Assembly (NCBI RefSeq): GCF_006443685.1
Contig: NZ_VFYP01000001.1
Span: 2,418,001 to 2,482,000, forward strand
Direction: 5' to 3'
Length of the DNA: 64,000 nucleotides
From: Rhizobium glycinendophyticum
GTDB lineage: Bacteria; Pseudomonadota; Alphaproteobacteria; Rhizobiales; Rhizobiaceae
Position 1 is the first letter of the stretch, and the number at the start of each line of letters is the position of its first letter. The notes under the pieces were generated by a model. The model saw only the letters and a list, made by a program, of their open reading frames with translations, was not told the origin of the DNA and did not search any database. Made by a program: the position numbers and the translations under genes. Below, in pieces: positions 46,806 through 55,273 of this stretch.

Positions 46806-47284
46806 GAAAAGCTTTCCTCGACCACCGGAACGGCAGTCTGCAAAAGTCCGGCGGTTGCCAGTTGTTCGAGCCCGGCAAGGCCGCTGTCGAGCGACGACAG
46901 ATAGGCGATGTTGACCGACTGCTCAAGCCAGCGCTGAAACGCGTGCGCACAGCGCTCAAGCCGATCGAAGCGCGTCAACCCCTCCTCGGTCAAGGAGAGA
47001 AGCTCGAAGCGGCGATCGACCCGGTCACGCTTGCGCAGCAGGTAACCGCGGTCTTCAAGCACTTTCACCGCCCGGCTGATCTTCGTTTTGGATAGCCCCG
47101 AATGCATGGAAATTGCCTTGGCCGTGATCGGCGACTGTTCACCGAGAGACCACAGCACCTGCCATTCAGCCCAGGACAACTCGTCCTCAGGGCCGCAATA
47201 GTGCGAGAAAGCCATATCGAATCGGTCCGCAACCCGGATAAGCCGGTAAGGCAGAAAGGCTTCCATTCTTAATCGATCCTGCAT
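46802..47284 (-). CDS. MarR-family transcriptional regulator
   Basis: The 160-residue winged-helix regulator starts at the ATG at 47284 with a GGAGG site. The DNA-binding core is TAKAISMHSGLSKTKISRAVKVLEDRGYLLRK (shown here as overlapping family landmarks SGLSKTKISRAV and LEDRGYLLR), followed by the wing DRVDRRFELLSLTEEG. It is coupled to the epimerase-like gene and divergent from the L,D-transpeptidase. The ligand is unknown. Confidence 0.9.
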   Translation of the reverse strand: MQDRLRMEAFLPYRLIRVADRFDMAFSHYCGPEDELSWAEWQVLWSLGEQSPITAKAISMHSGLSKTKISRAVKVLEDRGYLLRKRDRVDRRFELLSLTEEGLTRFDRLERCAHAFQRWLEQSVNIAYLSSLDSGLAGLEQLATAGLLQTAVPVVEESFS

Positions 47285-47451
47285 CGTCCCCCCTCCGGCG
47301 ACCGCGTCGACGCCCGGAACATGGCATCCCTTGAGCGGTTTCCTTCCTGCCCCCACAGCAAGTTAATCCTATATTCATTATGAATTCACCTTTTCCATAT
47401 TAGTGTCAAATTTGTCGCGTTTGTCGCCCGCAGAGACGAGGAAACCGAACC

Positions 47452-48822
47452 GTGCACGACATCAGGAAATCAGGCTTGCTCATGATGGCTCTCGCAGCCA
47501 CGTCGCTGGCGACCGCAGGCGCCTCCTGGGCGCAATCCGTCTACGACTATCGCAGGTCACAGACCCTTCTGGTGTCTCCGGAAGGCGACATTCTCGACTA
47601 CATCCCGGAGCAGGGAGACGTGGTGATCAGCCGTGACCGGATGGGGCGCACCGTGCTGTTCGATCGCTTCGGCAACCTGGTGGCAACCGAAATCCCGGCC
47701 GAAAGCTATTATCCGCCCGCAAGGGAGGATCAGGCGCGCGCGCTGCCGGGCGTCGTGGATCCCTATAGCGACCCCTATCGCGGCGGACCTGCGCAGCAGC
47801 CGCGCGGCTGGGATGACGACGTTACGACGGCATCCATTCCCGACGCGCTGCCCGGCGATGGGCAGCCGCTCGACGGCTCTCCCTCCGACATGCCCTATGG
47901 CGGGCCGGATGTGGCACCACCCTCTGATGCGGCACCTCAGCGGATCGTGACACCGGAAATCCCGGTGAAGAGCAACCTGTCACGTCTTGAGATCACGGCA
48001 CTGCAGGTGTTTCTCGATCGCGAAGGCGTCTCTCCAGGCGTTATCGACGGCAAGATGGGACAGAACGTCAACAAGGCCATCGTCGCCTGGGAAAAGATGA
48101 CCGGCGAGACGCTGGATCCGAACAATGCCGAAGACATCCTGGAGAGGTTGCGTCTGTCGGGCGGCCTCGCCATCACCAGCTATACCATCACCGCTGGCGA
48201 CGCGGCCGGCCCTTACGTCGCTGCGATCCCCGAGGATTACAGCCACAAGGCCCAGCTTCCCGCCATGGCCTATACCTCGACGGTCGAAATGCTGGCCGAG
48301 AAATTCCACATGGACGAGGGATATCTGCGCGAACTCAATCCAGGTGTCGACTTCACCATCCCAGGCACAATGATCAAGGTCATCGATCCCGGCCCGGCCA
48401 AAACCGGCAGTGTGGCCCGCATCGTCGCCGACAAGGCGCTGAAGCAGGTCTTCGCCTATGGCGCCGATGGCAACCTTGTCGCCGCTTACCCGGCCAGCAT
48501 CGGCTCGACCGACACCCCCTCTCCTTCGGGCACGGTCACGATCGAGCGCATCGCGCTCAATCCGGGCTATACCTACAATCCGAAGGTCAATTTCCAGCAA
48601 GGCGCCAACGACAAGATCCTGCAGATCCCACCAGGCCCCAATGGCCCCGTCGGGACGGTCTGGCTGGCCCTGTCGAAGCCGACCTATGGCATCCACGGCA
48701 CACCCGAACCGTCGAAAATTGGACGCACCCAGAGCCACGGCTGTATCCGCCTGACCAACTGGGATGCGACCGAACTGGCCAAAATGGTGAAAGCAGGCGT
48801 GACGGTTGAATTTGTCGACTGA
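47452..48822 (+). CDS. L,D-transpeptidase (YkuD family)
   Basis: Periplasmic enzyme making 3-3 peptidoglycan cross-links or attaching proteins to the wall. The 456-residue protein, starting with GTG, has a signal peptide (cleavage after SWA at about residue 26), a Pro/Asp-rich region with YDPY-like segments, a peptidoglycan-binding-like domain (about 178-220), and a C-terminal YkuD domain with the complete HGTPEPSKIGRTQSHGCIR signature including the catalytic Cys. L,D-transpeptidases are numerous in Rhizobiales, where polar growth relies heavily on 3-3 links. Confidence 0.94.
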   Translation: MHDIRKSGLLMMALAATSLATAGASWAQSVYDYRRSQTLLVSPEGDILDYIPEQGDVVISRDRMGRTVLFDRFGNLVATEIPAESYYPPAREDQARALPGVVDPYSDPYRGGPAQQPRGWDDDVTTASIPDALPGDGQPLDGSPSDMPYGGPDVAPPSDAAPQRIVTPEIPVKSNLSRLEITALQVFLDREGVSPGVIDGKMGQNVNKAIVAWEKMTGETLDPNNAEDILERLRLSGGLAITSYTITAGDAAGPYVAAIPEDYSHKAQLPAMAYTSTVEMLAEKFHMDEGYLRELNPGVDFTIPGTMIKVIDPGPAKTGSVARIVADKALKQVFAYGADGNLVAAYPASIGSTDTPSPSGTVTIERIALNPGYTYNPKVNFQQGANDKILQIPPGPNGPVGTVWLALSKPTYGIHGTPEPSKIGRTQSHGCIRLTNWDATELAKMVKAGVTVEFVD

Positions 48823-48848
48823 CGCTTGAACATCGCGAGACGAAATAC

Positions 48849-48880
48849 AAAGCCGCGAGCAGCCCGCTCGCGGCTTTCTT
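48849..48880 (+). terminator. Terminator of the L,D-transpeptidase gene
   Basis: A perfect 12-bp stem AAAGCCGCGAGC/GCTCGCGGCTTT with a 5-base loop, followed by CTTTC, 26 bp after the stop. Confidence 0.88.
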
Positions 48881-48898
48881 TCTTGCAGACGAGCGGAC

Positions 48899-48927
48899 AA
48901 AAAAACCGCCGGCGGGACCGGCGGTTT
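48899..48927 (-). terminator. Terminator of the ParA-like gene
   Basis: On the minus strand a 10-bp stem AAACCGCCGG/CCGGCGGTTT with a 5-base loop runs into seven T residues, 25 bp after the stop codon. Confidence 0.92.
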
Positions 48928-48952
48928 GGAGGTGGTGCTTGGGGAGACAGAA

Positions 48953-49672
48953 TCAGGCGGCGCTGCGCACCAGCCGGAACAGCCGGCGCGGCTGGGCGGA
49001 GCGGATGATCTTGACCGGCAGCAGGCGCAGGACCTCGCTGGCGAAGGCCTTCGCGTTTTCCTGGGCCCTGTCGAGATTGCTGATCTTCGCTGCATCCATG
49101 GAATACAGCGTGCCGCCACAGTCGAAGATTTCGCGGAAAGCACTGCGTTCTGCGATGGGGGTGTTGACGACATTGACGCCGCGGGCAGCCAGCAGTCCCT
49201 TGATCGTCAGAAGTGCCCTTGTCGTAACCATGGAGGTGACGCGAGTCAGCACCACCGAGTGAGGAATGACGAGGTTGCCCGTGTCTTCCATCATCTTGAT
49301 CAGGTCGAGGATCTGCGCGCCGCCCTTGGCATCCATGGCACAGCCCTGAACCGGGATCAGCACATGGTCCGACAGACCGACTGCGGTCGTCACCATGGCA
49401 TCACGCGCACCGGCGAGGTCAATGATGATATAGTCGTTTGTCCGCGACAGGTCCCGGATATGCCCCTGAACGGAGGCGACGGAGACCTCTGACACCACTT
49501 CGATATTGTGCTGCGGGCCGGACATCTCGGACCACTGGGTAATCCAGCGCTGCGGATCGGCGTCAAGGATCGCAACGCGGTAGCCCTGATGCGCCAGTTC
49601 CGTGGCGAGCAGGAGAGCTGCAGTGGTCTTGCCGGCGCCGCCCTTGGCATTGGCGAATGAGATGACTGGCAT
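48953..49672 (-). CDS. Orphan ParA-family ATPase
   Basis: The 239-residue ParA/MinD-type deviant Walker ATPase has FANAKGGAGKTTAALLL (residues 5-21), the Walker A' Asp in ILDADPQRW and the YIIIDLAGARDAM Walker B region. No parB, centromere-like repeats or min genes are adjacent, so it is not the chromosomal ParA. Orphan ParA proteins position diverse cargos such as chemotaxis arrays, carboxysomes or pili. The cargo here is unknown. Confidence 0.88.
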   Translation of the reverse strand: MPVISFANAKGGAGKTTAALLLATELAHQGYRVAILDADPQRWITQWSEMSGPQHNIEVVSEVSVASVQGHIRDLSRTNDYIIIDLAGARDAMVTTAVGLSDHVLIPVQGCAMDAKGGAQILDLIKMMEDTGNLVIPHSVVLTRVTSMVTTRALLTIKGLLAARGVNVVNTPIAERSAFREIFDCGGTLYSMDAAKISNLDRAQENAKAFASEVLRLLPVKIIRSAQPRRLFRLVRSAA

Positions 49673-49868
49673 GCTTGTTCCTCAAGGGGTCTGTTCCGAG
49701 CGCTTCATCGCTCTGGGGCAACCCTCGTCATTGGCGCCGCGTACACACATCATTGCCAATTATGGTTAACAAACCGGAAACGCGCGCTCACCTCCCCTCC
49801 CCGAAATTGGGGAGAAGCGACGGAAATAGCTTGTATATTCGAAACTAGAAACACACCTGCGCTGCGTA

Positions 49869-50261
49869 TCAGCCTCCGAGCGGCGTGCAGCTGCCGACAT
49901 GCTGTGCCGCGACTCGCCCAGCCTTCAGGTCGGAAAGCCGCGGCAATGACGGATCGGCTCCACCCAGGCTCGCCTCGAAGGTCGCGCGATCGAGCTTCAC
50001 CATCCGCCCGCTGCCGAGAATGCTGACCAACGTCTTCTTGTCGACCACAGCGACACTGACCTTCGACTTGCAGAACTGCTTGCCATCCTTGCCGGTGAGG
50101 ACCCAGCCGAGGGCACCGGATTTTCCCTGGCTCATCTTCCCGACCTTATAGCCCTTCTTCACGAGCCCCTGGAAGCTTTCAGCGGCTGCAGGCGCTGCTT
50201 GAAGCAGAAAGGCGGCCCCGATCAGACCGAGGGCGCACGCAAGCGATGAGGGACGGGACAT
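49869..50261 (-). CDS. Secreted hypothetical protein
   Basis: The 130-residue protein starts at the ATG at 50261 (GAGGAG 7 nt upstream). It has a clear signal peptide with probable cleavage after AAA at about residue 28, then a small basic domain with two cysteines (QFCKSK and HVGSCTPLGG) that could form a disulfide. No family is recognised. It lies between an orphan ParA gene and the iron alcohol dehydrogenase, each with its own terminator, so it is probably monocistronic. Confidence 0.75.
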   Translation of the reverse strand: MSRPSSLACALGLIGAAFLLQAAPAAAESFQGLVKKGYKVGKMSQGKSGALGWVLTGKDGKQFCKSKVSVAVVDKKTLVSILGSGRMVKLDRATFEASLGGADPSLPRLSDLKAGRVAAQHVGSCTPLGG

Positions 50262-50303
50262 CAAGAACTCCTCAAGACAGGATCTTTACAGGATAGCGTT
50301 CAC

Positions 50304-50340
50304 AAAAAAGGGACCCGACCATAAGTGGCAGGGCCCCTCG
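50304..50340 (-). terminator. Terminator of the aldehyde/alcohol dehydrogenase operon
   Basis: On the minus strand an imperfect GC-rich stem (AGGGGCCCTGCCA with TGGTCGGGTCCCT, TTA-containing loop) is followed by TTTTTTG, shortly after the iron alcohol dehydrogenase stop. Confidence 0.8.
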
Positions 50341-50358
50341 CTTTGTCAACGCGGAGGA

Positions 50359-51504
50359 TCAGAAGCAGTCGGCGAAGAGCTGCTTGGTGTTTTCGAGCGT
50401 CATCTTGACCGGATTGCCGCCCGCGCTCGGATCCTCGATCGCCATGGCCGAGAGCTCGTCGATCCGGTCATTGGCAATACCCATGGCCGTCAGGTTGGCC
50501 GGGACGTGCAGTTCGGCGCGCAGGGCCAGCACGTAGTCGTAGAAGCCATCGAAACCACCGGAAATCCCGAGATAGGCAGCCGCCCGCTCGATCTTCTCCT
50601 CGATCACATGACGGTTGAACTTCAGCACCGGCGGCATCACGACAGCATTCGTCATGCCGTGATGGGTGTTGTAAACGGCGCCGATCGGATGCGACAGCGC
50701 ATGGATGGCGCCAAGCCCCTTCTGGAACGCGACGGCGCCCATGGCAGCCGCCGACATCATGTTGGTGCGTGCCTCAATATCAGTGCCGTCCTTATAGGCG
50801 CGCGGTAAGAATTCCTTGACCAGCCGCATGCCTTCGAGCGCGATGCCCTGGCTCATTGGATGATAGAAGGGCGAAGAATAGGCTTCCAGGCAATGGGCAA
50901 AGGCATCCATGCCCGTACCAGCCGTAATCATCTTCGGCATGCCGACGGTCAGTTCTGGATCGCAAATCACGACGCCGGGGAGGAACTTCGGATGGAAGAT
51001 GATCTTCTTCACATGGGTGACGGAATTGGTGATGACCGAGGCGCGGCCGACTTCCGAGCCGGTGCCCGCTGTGGTCGGGACGGCAACGATCGGCGCGATA
51101 CCGTCGGAATTGGCGCGCGTCCACCAGTCACCGATATCTTCGAAATCCCAGACAGGCCGGGTCTGTCCCGCCATGAAGGCAACGCACTTGCCAAGATCGA
51201 GGCCCGAACCGCCACCGAAGGCCACGACACCGTCATGACCGCCATCCTTGTAAGCCTTGATCCCAGCTTCGAGGTTCTTCTCGTTCGGGTTCGGATCGAC
51301 ATCGGCGAAGATCGAGCGGCCGAGACCGGCTTCTTCCAGCACATCGAGCGCCGTCTGCGTGATCGCCATCGGCGCCAGGCCCCGGTCGGTGATCAACAGT
51401 GGCTTCTTCATGCCGAGCGACTTGCAGGCGTCCGCCAGTTCCTTGATGCGGCCACGTCCCATCTTGACGGCGGTGGGGTAGCTCCAATTGGCGACGATGT
51501 TCAT
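50359..51504 (-). CDS. Iron-containing alcohol dehydrogenase
   Basis: The 381-residue type III alcohol dehydrogenase has the NAD-binding FGGGSGLDLGKCVAFM, PTTAGTGSEVGRAS, and the metal-ligand segments AGTGMDAFAHCLEAY and HALSHPIGAVYNTHHG with the expected Asp/His ligands. The length is normal. It overlaps the aldehyde dehydrogenase gene by 4 nt, so the pair should oxidise an alcohol to its acid in two steps. Operon context with GlnT suggests a gamma-glutamylated amino alcohol as one possible substrate. Confidence 0.93.
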   Translation of the reverse strand: MNIVANWSYPTAVKMGRGRIKELADACKSLGMKKPLLITDRGLAPMAITQTALDVLEEAGLGRSIFADVDPNPNEKNLEAGIKAYKDGGHDGVVAFGGGSGLDLGKCVAFMAGQTRPVWDFEDIGDWWTRANSDGIAPIVAVPTTAGTGSEVGRASVITNSVTHVKKIIFHPKFLPGVVICDPELTVGMPKMITAGTGMDAFAHCLEAYSSPFYHPMSQGIALEGMRLVKEFLPRAYKDGTDIEARTNMMSAAAMGAVAFQKGLGAIHALSHPIGAVYNTHHGMTNAVVMPPVLKFNRHVIEEKIERAAAYLGISGGFDGFYDYVLALRAELHVPANLTAMGIANDRIDELSAMAIEDPSAGGNPVKMTLENTKQLFADCF

Positions 51505-52892
51505 TTCGTGACTTTCTTCAGGTGGTAGGATTTCGGACGGGTAAGGTTTTGGAAGCCGAGCACGGAGAGCGAGCCGCCCTTGCCGGTTTCCTTGACGCCG
51601 GTCCAGCAGAGTGCCGGGTCGAGATAATCGGCTCGGTTCATGAAGACGGTACCGGTCTCGATGTCGCGTCCGATGCGGGCGGCGCGTTCCGGATCCTGCG
51701 TCCAGAGCGACGCGGTGAGGCCATAGGGGCTGTCATTCATGAGTTCGAGCGCTTCTTCATCGCTCTTCACCTTCATGATGCCGACGGCCGGGCCGAAGGT
51801 CTCTTCCTTCATGAAGGTCATGGAGTGATCCACGTTCACCAGAATCTGCGGCATGATATAGGCACCGCCGTCATCGGCCGGGAAGAGCTTGGGATCGACC
51901 AGCGCCTTGGCGCCCTTCGAAACAGCATCGGCGATCTGCTCGCGCACGACCTTGGCGAAACGCTTGTTGGCCATCGGCCCAAGCGTCGTTTCCGGATCGA
52001 GCGGATTGCCGAGCTTGTAGTTCGACACCCAGGCGACCGACTTCTCGACGAAGGCGTCGTACAGGCTCTCATGCACATAGACACGCTCGATACCGCAGCA
52101 GCACTGGCCGGAATTGTAGGTCGCGCCATCCATCAGCGTATCGACGGCAGCGTCGAGGTCGGCGTCTTCCATGACGTAGCCCGGGTCCTTGCCGCCAAGC
52201 TCAAGGCCAAGACCGGCAAAGGTGCCAGCCGCAGCGCGCTCGATCGAACGCCCGCCTTCGACCGAACCGGTGAAATTGATGAAGTTGAAATTGCCGGCGG
52301 CAATCAGGGCAGACGTCGTCTGGTGGTCAAGGAAGAGGTTGATGAAGACATCGTCGGGAACGCCAGCCTCGACAAAGGCGCGCACCATGCGCTCACCAAC
52401 CAGCAGCGTCTGGGTCGCATGCTTGATGACGACGGTATTGCCCGCCATCAGGGCCGGCGCGATCGTATTGATCGCGGTCATGTAAGGATAGTTCCACGGC
52501 GCGATCACGAAGACCACGCCATGCGGCTCGCGCTCGATGCGGCGCTCGAACTTGTCGCTGGCTTCCACGACCAGCGGAGCAAGCGAGTCTGCGGCGATCG
52601 CCGCGACATAGTTGGAGCGCTCGTTGAAGCCCTTATACTCGCCGCCATAACGCACCGGACGGCCCATCATGTGCGCCAGTTCCGGCACCACTTCGTCAGA
52701 CATCTCGTTGAGACGGGCCACGCCCTTCAGCACGAGCTGGATGCGGTCTTCGAGCGGTCGGCGCGCCCAGGCCTTCTGCGCCTTGCGCGCACGACCGACG
52801 GCTTCCGTTGCCGCTTCCAGCGACATCGCCGGACGCTCGGCGTAAACCGATCCGTCGATCGGCGAAATGCATTGAATCATCGTCATTTTCAC
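51501..52892 (-). CDS. NAD(P)-dependent aldehyde dehydrogenase
   Basis: The 463-residue ALDH-superfamily enzyme has the cofactor segment FVIAPWNYPYMTAIN, the general base Glu in LELGGKDP, and the nucleophile Cys in NSGQCCCGIERVYVH. The EETFGPAVGIM motif near the C-terminus is also present. It resembles the succinate-semialdehyde/gamma-amino-aldehyde subgroups. It follows the PIN-domain gene by 13 bp and overlaps the iron alcohol dehydrogenase, suggesting one operon with glnT upstream. Confidence 0.93.
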   Translation of the reverse strand: MKMTMIQCISPIDGSVYAERPAMSLEAATEAVGRARKAQKAWARRPLEDRIQLVLKGVARLNEMSDEVVPELAHMMGRPVRYGGEYKGFNERSNYVAAIAADSLAPLVVEASDKFERRIEREPHGVVFVIAPWNYPYMTAINTIAPALMAGNTVVIKHATQTLLVGERMVRAFVEAGVPDDVFINLFLDHQTTSALIAAGNFNFINFTGSVEGGRSIERAAAGTFAGLGLELGGKDPGYVMEDADLDAAVDTLMDGATYNSGQCCCGIERVYVHESLYDAFVEKSVAWVSNYKLGNPLDPETTLGPMANKRFAKVVREQIADAVSKGAKALVDPKLFPADDGGAYIMPQILVNVDHSMTFMKEETFGPAVGIMKVKSDEEALELMNDSPYGLTASLWTQDPERAARIGRDIETGTVFMNRADYLDPALCWTGVKETGKGGSLSVLGFQNLTRPKSYHLKKVTK

Positions 52893-52905
52893 TTGCTCCT
52901 TCGGC

Positions 52906-53325
52906 CTAGCAGGCCAGTACTTTCACGTGACCTGCCGCGCCATAGGTCAAAATGGCGCGGTCGCGGGTCACGATCGTCAAATCATAGGACCGCGCCGCAG
53001 CGATCAAGATCCGGTCGGCCGGATCGCCATGCAGCGGCTCGGGCGGGAAGGAGGCCGAAACCAGAACCTCTGCCGTCAGAGGAATGGTTCCGATATCGAA
53101 CCGCACACAGACAATCCGAAACCACTCCGCTGGCGGCCGCTCCAGCACGATCCGCCCCTTAGATACCAGCATTCCGAGTTCCCAAGCCGAAAATGGCGAC
53201 GCAAAAACATTGTCCACTCTTGAGGGCATGAAATCCAAGACGCTCAGTACGCCTTTCGAAACCGGCATATCATGGGCCAGATAAATGATCGCACAGGTAT
53301 CCAGAAGATACCGATCAGTCGTCAT
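52906..53325 (-). CDS. PIN-domain protein, VapC-like toxin
   Basis: The 139-residue PIN-domain ribonuclease-type protein has the usual acidic residues: Asp in YLLDTCAIIYL near the N-terminus, Glu in SAWELGML, Asp in HGDPADRILIAAA and Asp in VTRDRAIL. Such proteins are normally RNA-cleaving toxins kept inactive by a cognate antitoxin. Its start overlaps the upstream HTH gene by 11 nt, the usual antitoxin-first order. It is embedded between two metabolic genes on the same strand. Confidence 0.88.
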   Translation of the reverse strand: MTTDRYLLDTCAIIYLAHDMPVSKGVLSVLDFMPSRVDNVFASPFSAWELGMLVSKGRIVLERPPAEWFRIVCVRFDIGTIPLTAEVLVSASFPPEPLHGDPADRILIAAARSYDLTIVTRDRAILTYGAAGHVKVLAC

Positions 53326-53746
53326 CGTAAACCTTGGCCCATTCGGGATCAGTCGGGGCAGTGAGATCAGTCCCCGGCATGATCGTAATGGTTCCTTTCA
53401 TGCACCCGCGAACACGCTCATAAAAGCTGAGCCCCGCCTCATTGTCTTTCTCGGTCACCAAACCATCAGACCTCTCCGCGACGGGTTCGCGGGGAGTTCC
53501 GATTACATATCCCTCCTGCCCCTCTTCGGCGAAGCCTGCCGCCTCCCCGCGCCGCCTTGCGGCGACCACCGCAAGCGGCACACCGAGATAAGCGGCGATC
53601 CCGTCCTGCTCCTCGGCGCTCATCTTCCGTTCGCCCCGCAGCATGCGTGAGACCGCACTCGGGTCGAGACCAAGCTCCCGCGCCATCGCGCGAAGCGAAC
53701 GGCCTTCCTGTTCGAGCTGTTGGTAGAACCAGGCACTGTCGATCAT
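53315..53746 (-). CDS. XRE-type HTH protein, probable antitoxin of the PIN toxin
   Basis: The 143-residue protein starts at the ATG at 53746 with GGAGG upstream. The N-terminal HTH (about residues 14-55) reads LRAMARELGLDPSAVSRML followed by GERKMSAEEQDGIAAYLGV, an XRE/Cro-like fold. The C-terminal half is acidic, ending PEWAKVYDDD, suitable for toxin binding. Role as antitoxin and autorepressor is inferred from its overlap with the PIN gene. The XRE-PIN pairing differs from the commoner AbrB, RHH or Phd antitoxins of VapC. Confidence 0.8.
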   Translation of the reverse strand: MIDSAWFYQQLEQEGRSLRAMARELGLDPSAVSRMLRGERKMSAEEQDGIAAYLGVPLAVVAARRRGEAAGFAEEGQEGYVIGTPREPVAERSDGLVTEKDNEAGLSFYERVRGCMKGTITIMPGTDLTAPTDPEWAKVYDDD

Positions 53747-53802
53747 GATGCACCTCCGGACTGTTGTGATTTTACCAGCCCGTGGACCCCACAGCAACAG
53801 GA

Positions 53803-55173
53803 TCAAGCCCGTTCGAAGCCGCGCGCCACCTCCCAGTCGGTAATCCGACGGTCATACTCTTCCTGCTCCCATTCGGCAGCACGCACATAGTGGTCGATCA
53901 CGTCGTCGCCGAAGGCTGCGCGCAGCATAGCAGATCCATTGAGCGTTTCAGCAGCGGCACGCAGCGTCCGAGGAATTTCACGGGCGCCCTGCGCGCCATA
54001 GGCATCGCCCGAGAATTCCGGCTCCAGCGCCATCTTCTTATCGATGCCATCAATACCGGCAGCCAAGAGTGCGGCCATGGCGAGATACGGATTGAGGTCG
54101 GAACCGCCCACGCGGCATTCGACGCGAATGCCCTTGGTCGCATCGCCGCACAGACGGTACCCAGCCGTGCGGTTGTCCTTCGACCAGATCGCCTTTGTCG
54201 GCGCAAAGGTACCAGCCACGAACCGCTTGTAGGAATTGATGTAGGGCGCGAGGAAATAGGTGAACTCGCCGGCATGGGCCAGTAGCCCTGCCATGTAATG
54301 GCGCATCAGCTCGGACATGCCGTATTCGCCGTCCTTATCGTAGAAGAGCGGCGTCTTGCCATCCGCCGACCACAGCGACTGGTGGATATGCGAGGACGAA
54401 CCAGCGGCATTATAGTGCCACTTGGCGAGGAAGGTGATTGCCTTGCCCTTCGACCAGGCGATCTCTTTGCAGCCGTTCTTGATGATCACATGCCGGTCGG
54501 CCATGGAAAGCGCATCGGCGTAGCGGACGTTGATTTCCTCCTGCCCGGCCGAGGCCTCGCCCTTGGAGTTTTCGACCGGGATGCCCGCCCCCTGCAGGCC
54601 CTTGCGGATCGCCCGCATCACATCTTCTTCCTTGGTCGTCTGGAAGATGTGGTAGTCCTCGTTATAGCCCGAGACCAGCTTGAGGTCGCGGTAACCGGCA
54701 AGCCGCGCGGCGTCATAGCTCTGGTCGAACAGGAAGAATTCGAGTTCGGTTGCCATGAAGGCTTTCATACCCATGGCCTCGAGGCGGGCGACCTGCTTCT
54801 TGAGGATCGCGCGCGGCGAATGCGCAACTTCGGCATGGGTTGCATGGTCATACATGTCGCAAAGCACCAGCGCCGTGCCTTCGAGCCAGGGGATCCGACG
54901 CAGCGTCGAAAGATCCGGCTTCATCGTGTAGTCGCCATAGCCCTTTTCCCAGCTGGTCGCCTTGTAGCCGGAGACGGTTTCCATCTCCATGTCGGTTGCG
55001 AGCAGGTAGTTGCAGCTATGCGTTTCTTTATAGGCGCTTTCGACGAAATACTCCGCCTGGAAACGCTTGCCCATCAAACGGCCCTGCATGTCCACCTGAC
55101 ACGCGAGCACCGTGTCGATGCGCCCCTCGGCGACGTCCTTCTTCAGGTCTTCGAATGTGTAAGTGGTGGTCAT
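53803..55173 (-). CDS. glnT: GlnT-type glutamine synthetase-family ligase (gamma-glutamyl-amine synthetase candidate)
   Basis: ATP-dependent ligase joining the gamma-carboxyl of glutamate to ammonia or an amine. The 456-residue protein has the GS beta-grasp N-domain and catalytic-domain motifs: the metal site in MATELEFFLF, the glutamate/metal site AGQEEINVRYADAL, the HYNAAGSSSHIHQSLW loop, and NRTAGYRLCGD with Arg residues. It lacks the adenylylation-type C-terminus of GSI. Rhizobial GlnT is close in sequence to gamma-glutamylmethylamide and gamma-glutamylputrescine synthetases, so an amine acceptor is plausible. Start ATG 55173; the frame is open 71 codons further. Confidence 0.9.
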   Translation of the reverse strand: MTTTYTFEDLKKDVAEGRIDTVLACQVDMQGRLMGKRFQAEYFVESAYKETHSCNYLLATDMEMETVSGYKATSWEKGYGDYTMKPDLSTLRRIPWLEGTALVLCDMYDHATHAEVAHSPRAILKKQVARLEAMGMKAFMATELEFFLFDQSYDAARLAGYRDLKLVSGYNEDYHIFQTTKEEDVMRAIRKGLQGAGIPVENSKGEASAGQEEINVRYADALSMADRHVIIKNGCKEIAWSKGKAITFLAKWHYNAAGSSSHIHQSLWSADGKTPLFYDKDGEYGMSELMRHYMAGLLAHAGEFTYFLAPYINSYKRFVAGTFAPTKAIWSKDNRTAGYRLCGDATKGIRVECRVGGSDLNPYLAMAALLAAGIDGIDKKMALEPEFSGDAYGAQGAREIPRTLRAAAETLNGSAMLRAAFGDDVIDHYVRAAEWEQEEYDRRITDWEVARGFERA

Positions 55174-55206
55174 GACAATGGTCCGCACAAGGATGAGATG
55201 AGACGG

Positions 55207-55265
55207 GATACCGGCTAGCCGGTATCGGAGGAGGAACGCGGGCCGGAAACCTCCCCGGCCCGCGT
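55207..55265 (-). other. Two strong hairpins between permease gene and glnT
   Basis: A 20-bp perfect palindrome (GATACCGGCT/AGCCGGTATC, 55207-55226) lies beside an 11-bp stem ACGCGGGCCGG/CCGGCCCGCGT with an 8-base loop (55236-55246 with 55255-55265). The second starts 8 bp after the permease stop. Neither is followed by a T-run on the minus strand, so they look more like RNA-stability or processing elements than rho-independent terminators. Confidence 0.6.
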
Positions 55266-55273
55266 CACTGGCA

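Noticed and set aside
47316..47340. GGAAC-N16-GGTT upstream of the L,D-transpeptidase as a second EcfG promoter
   Set aside because: The -10 element is GGTT instead of CGTT, and the GGAAC lies close to the divergent MarR start; too weak without expression data.
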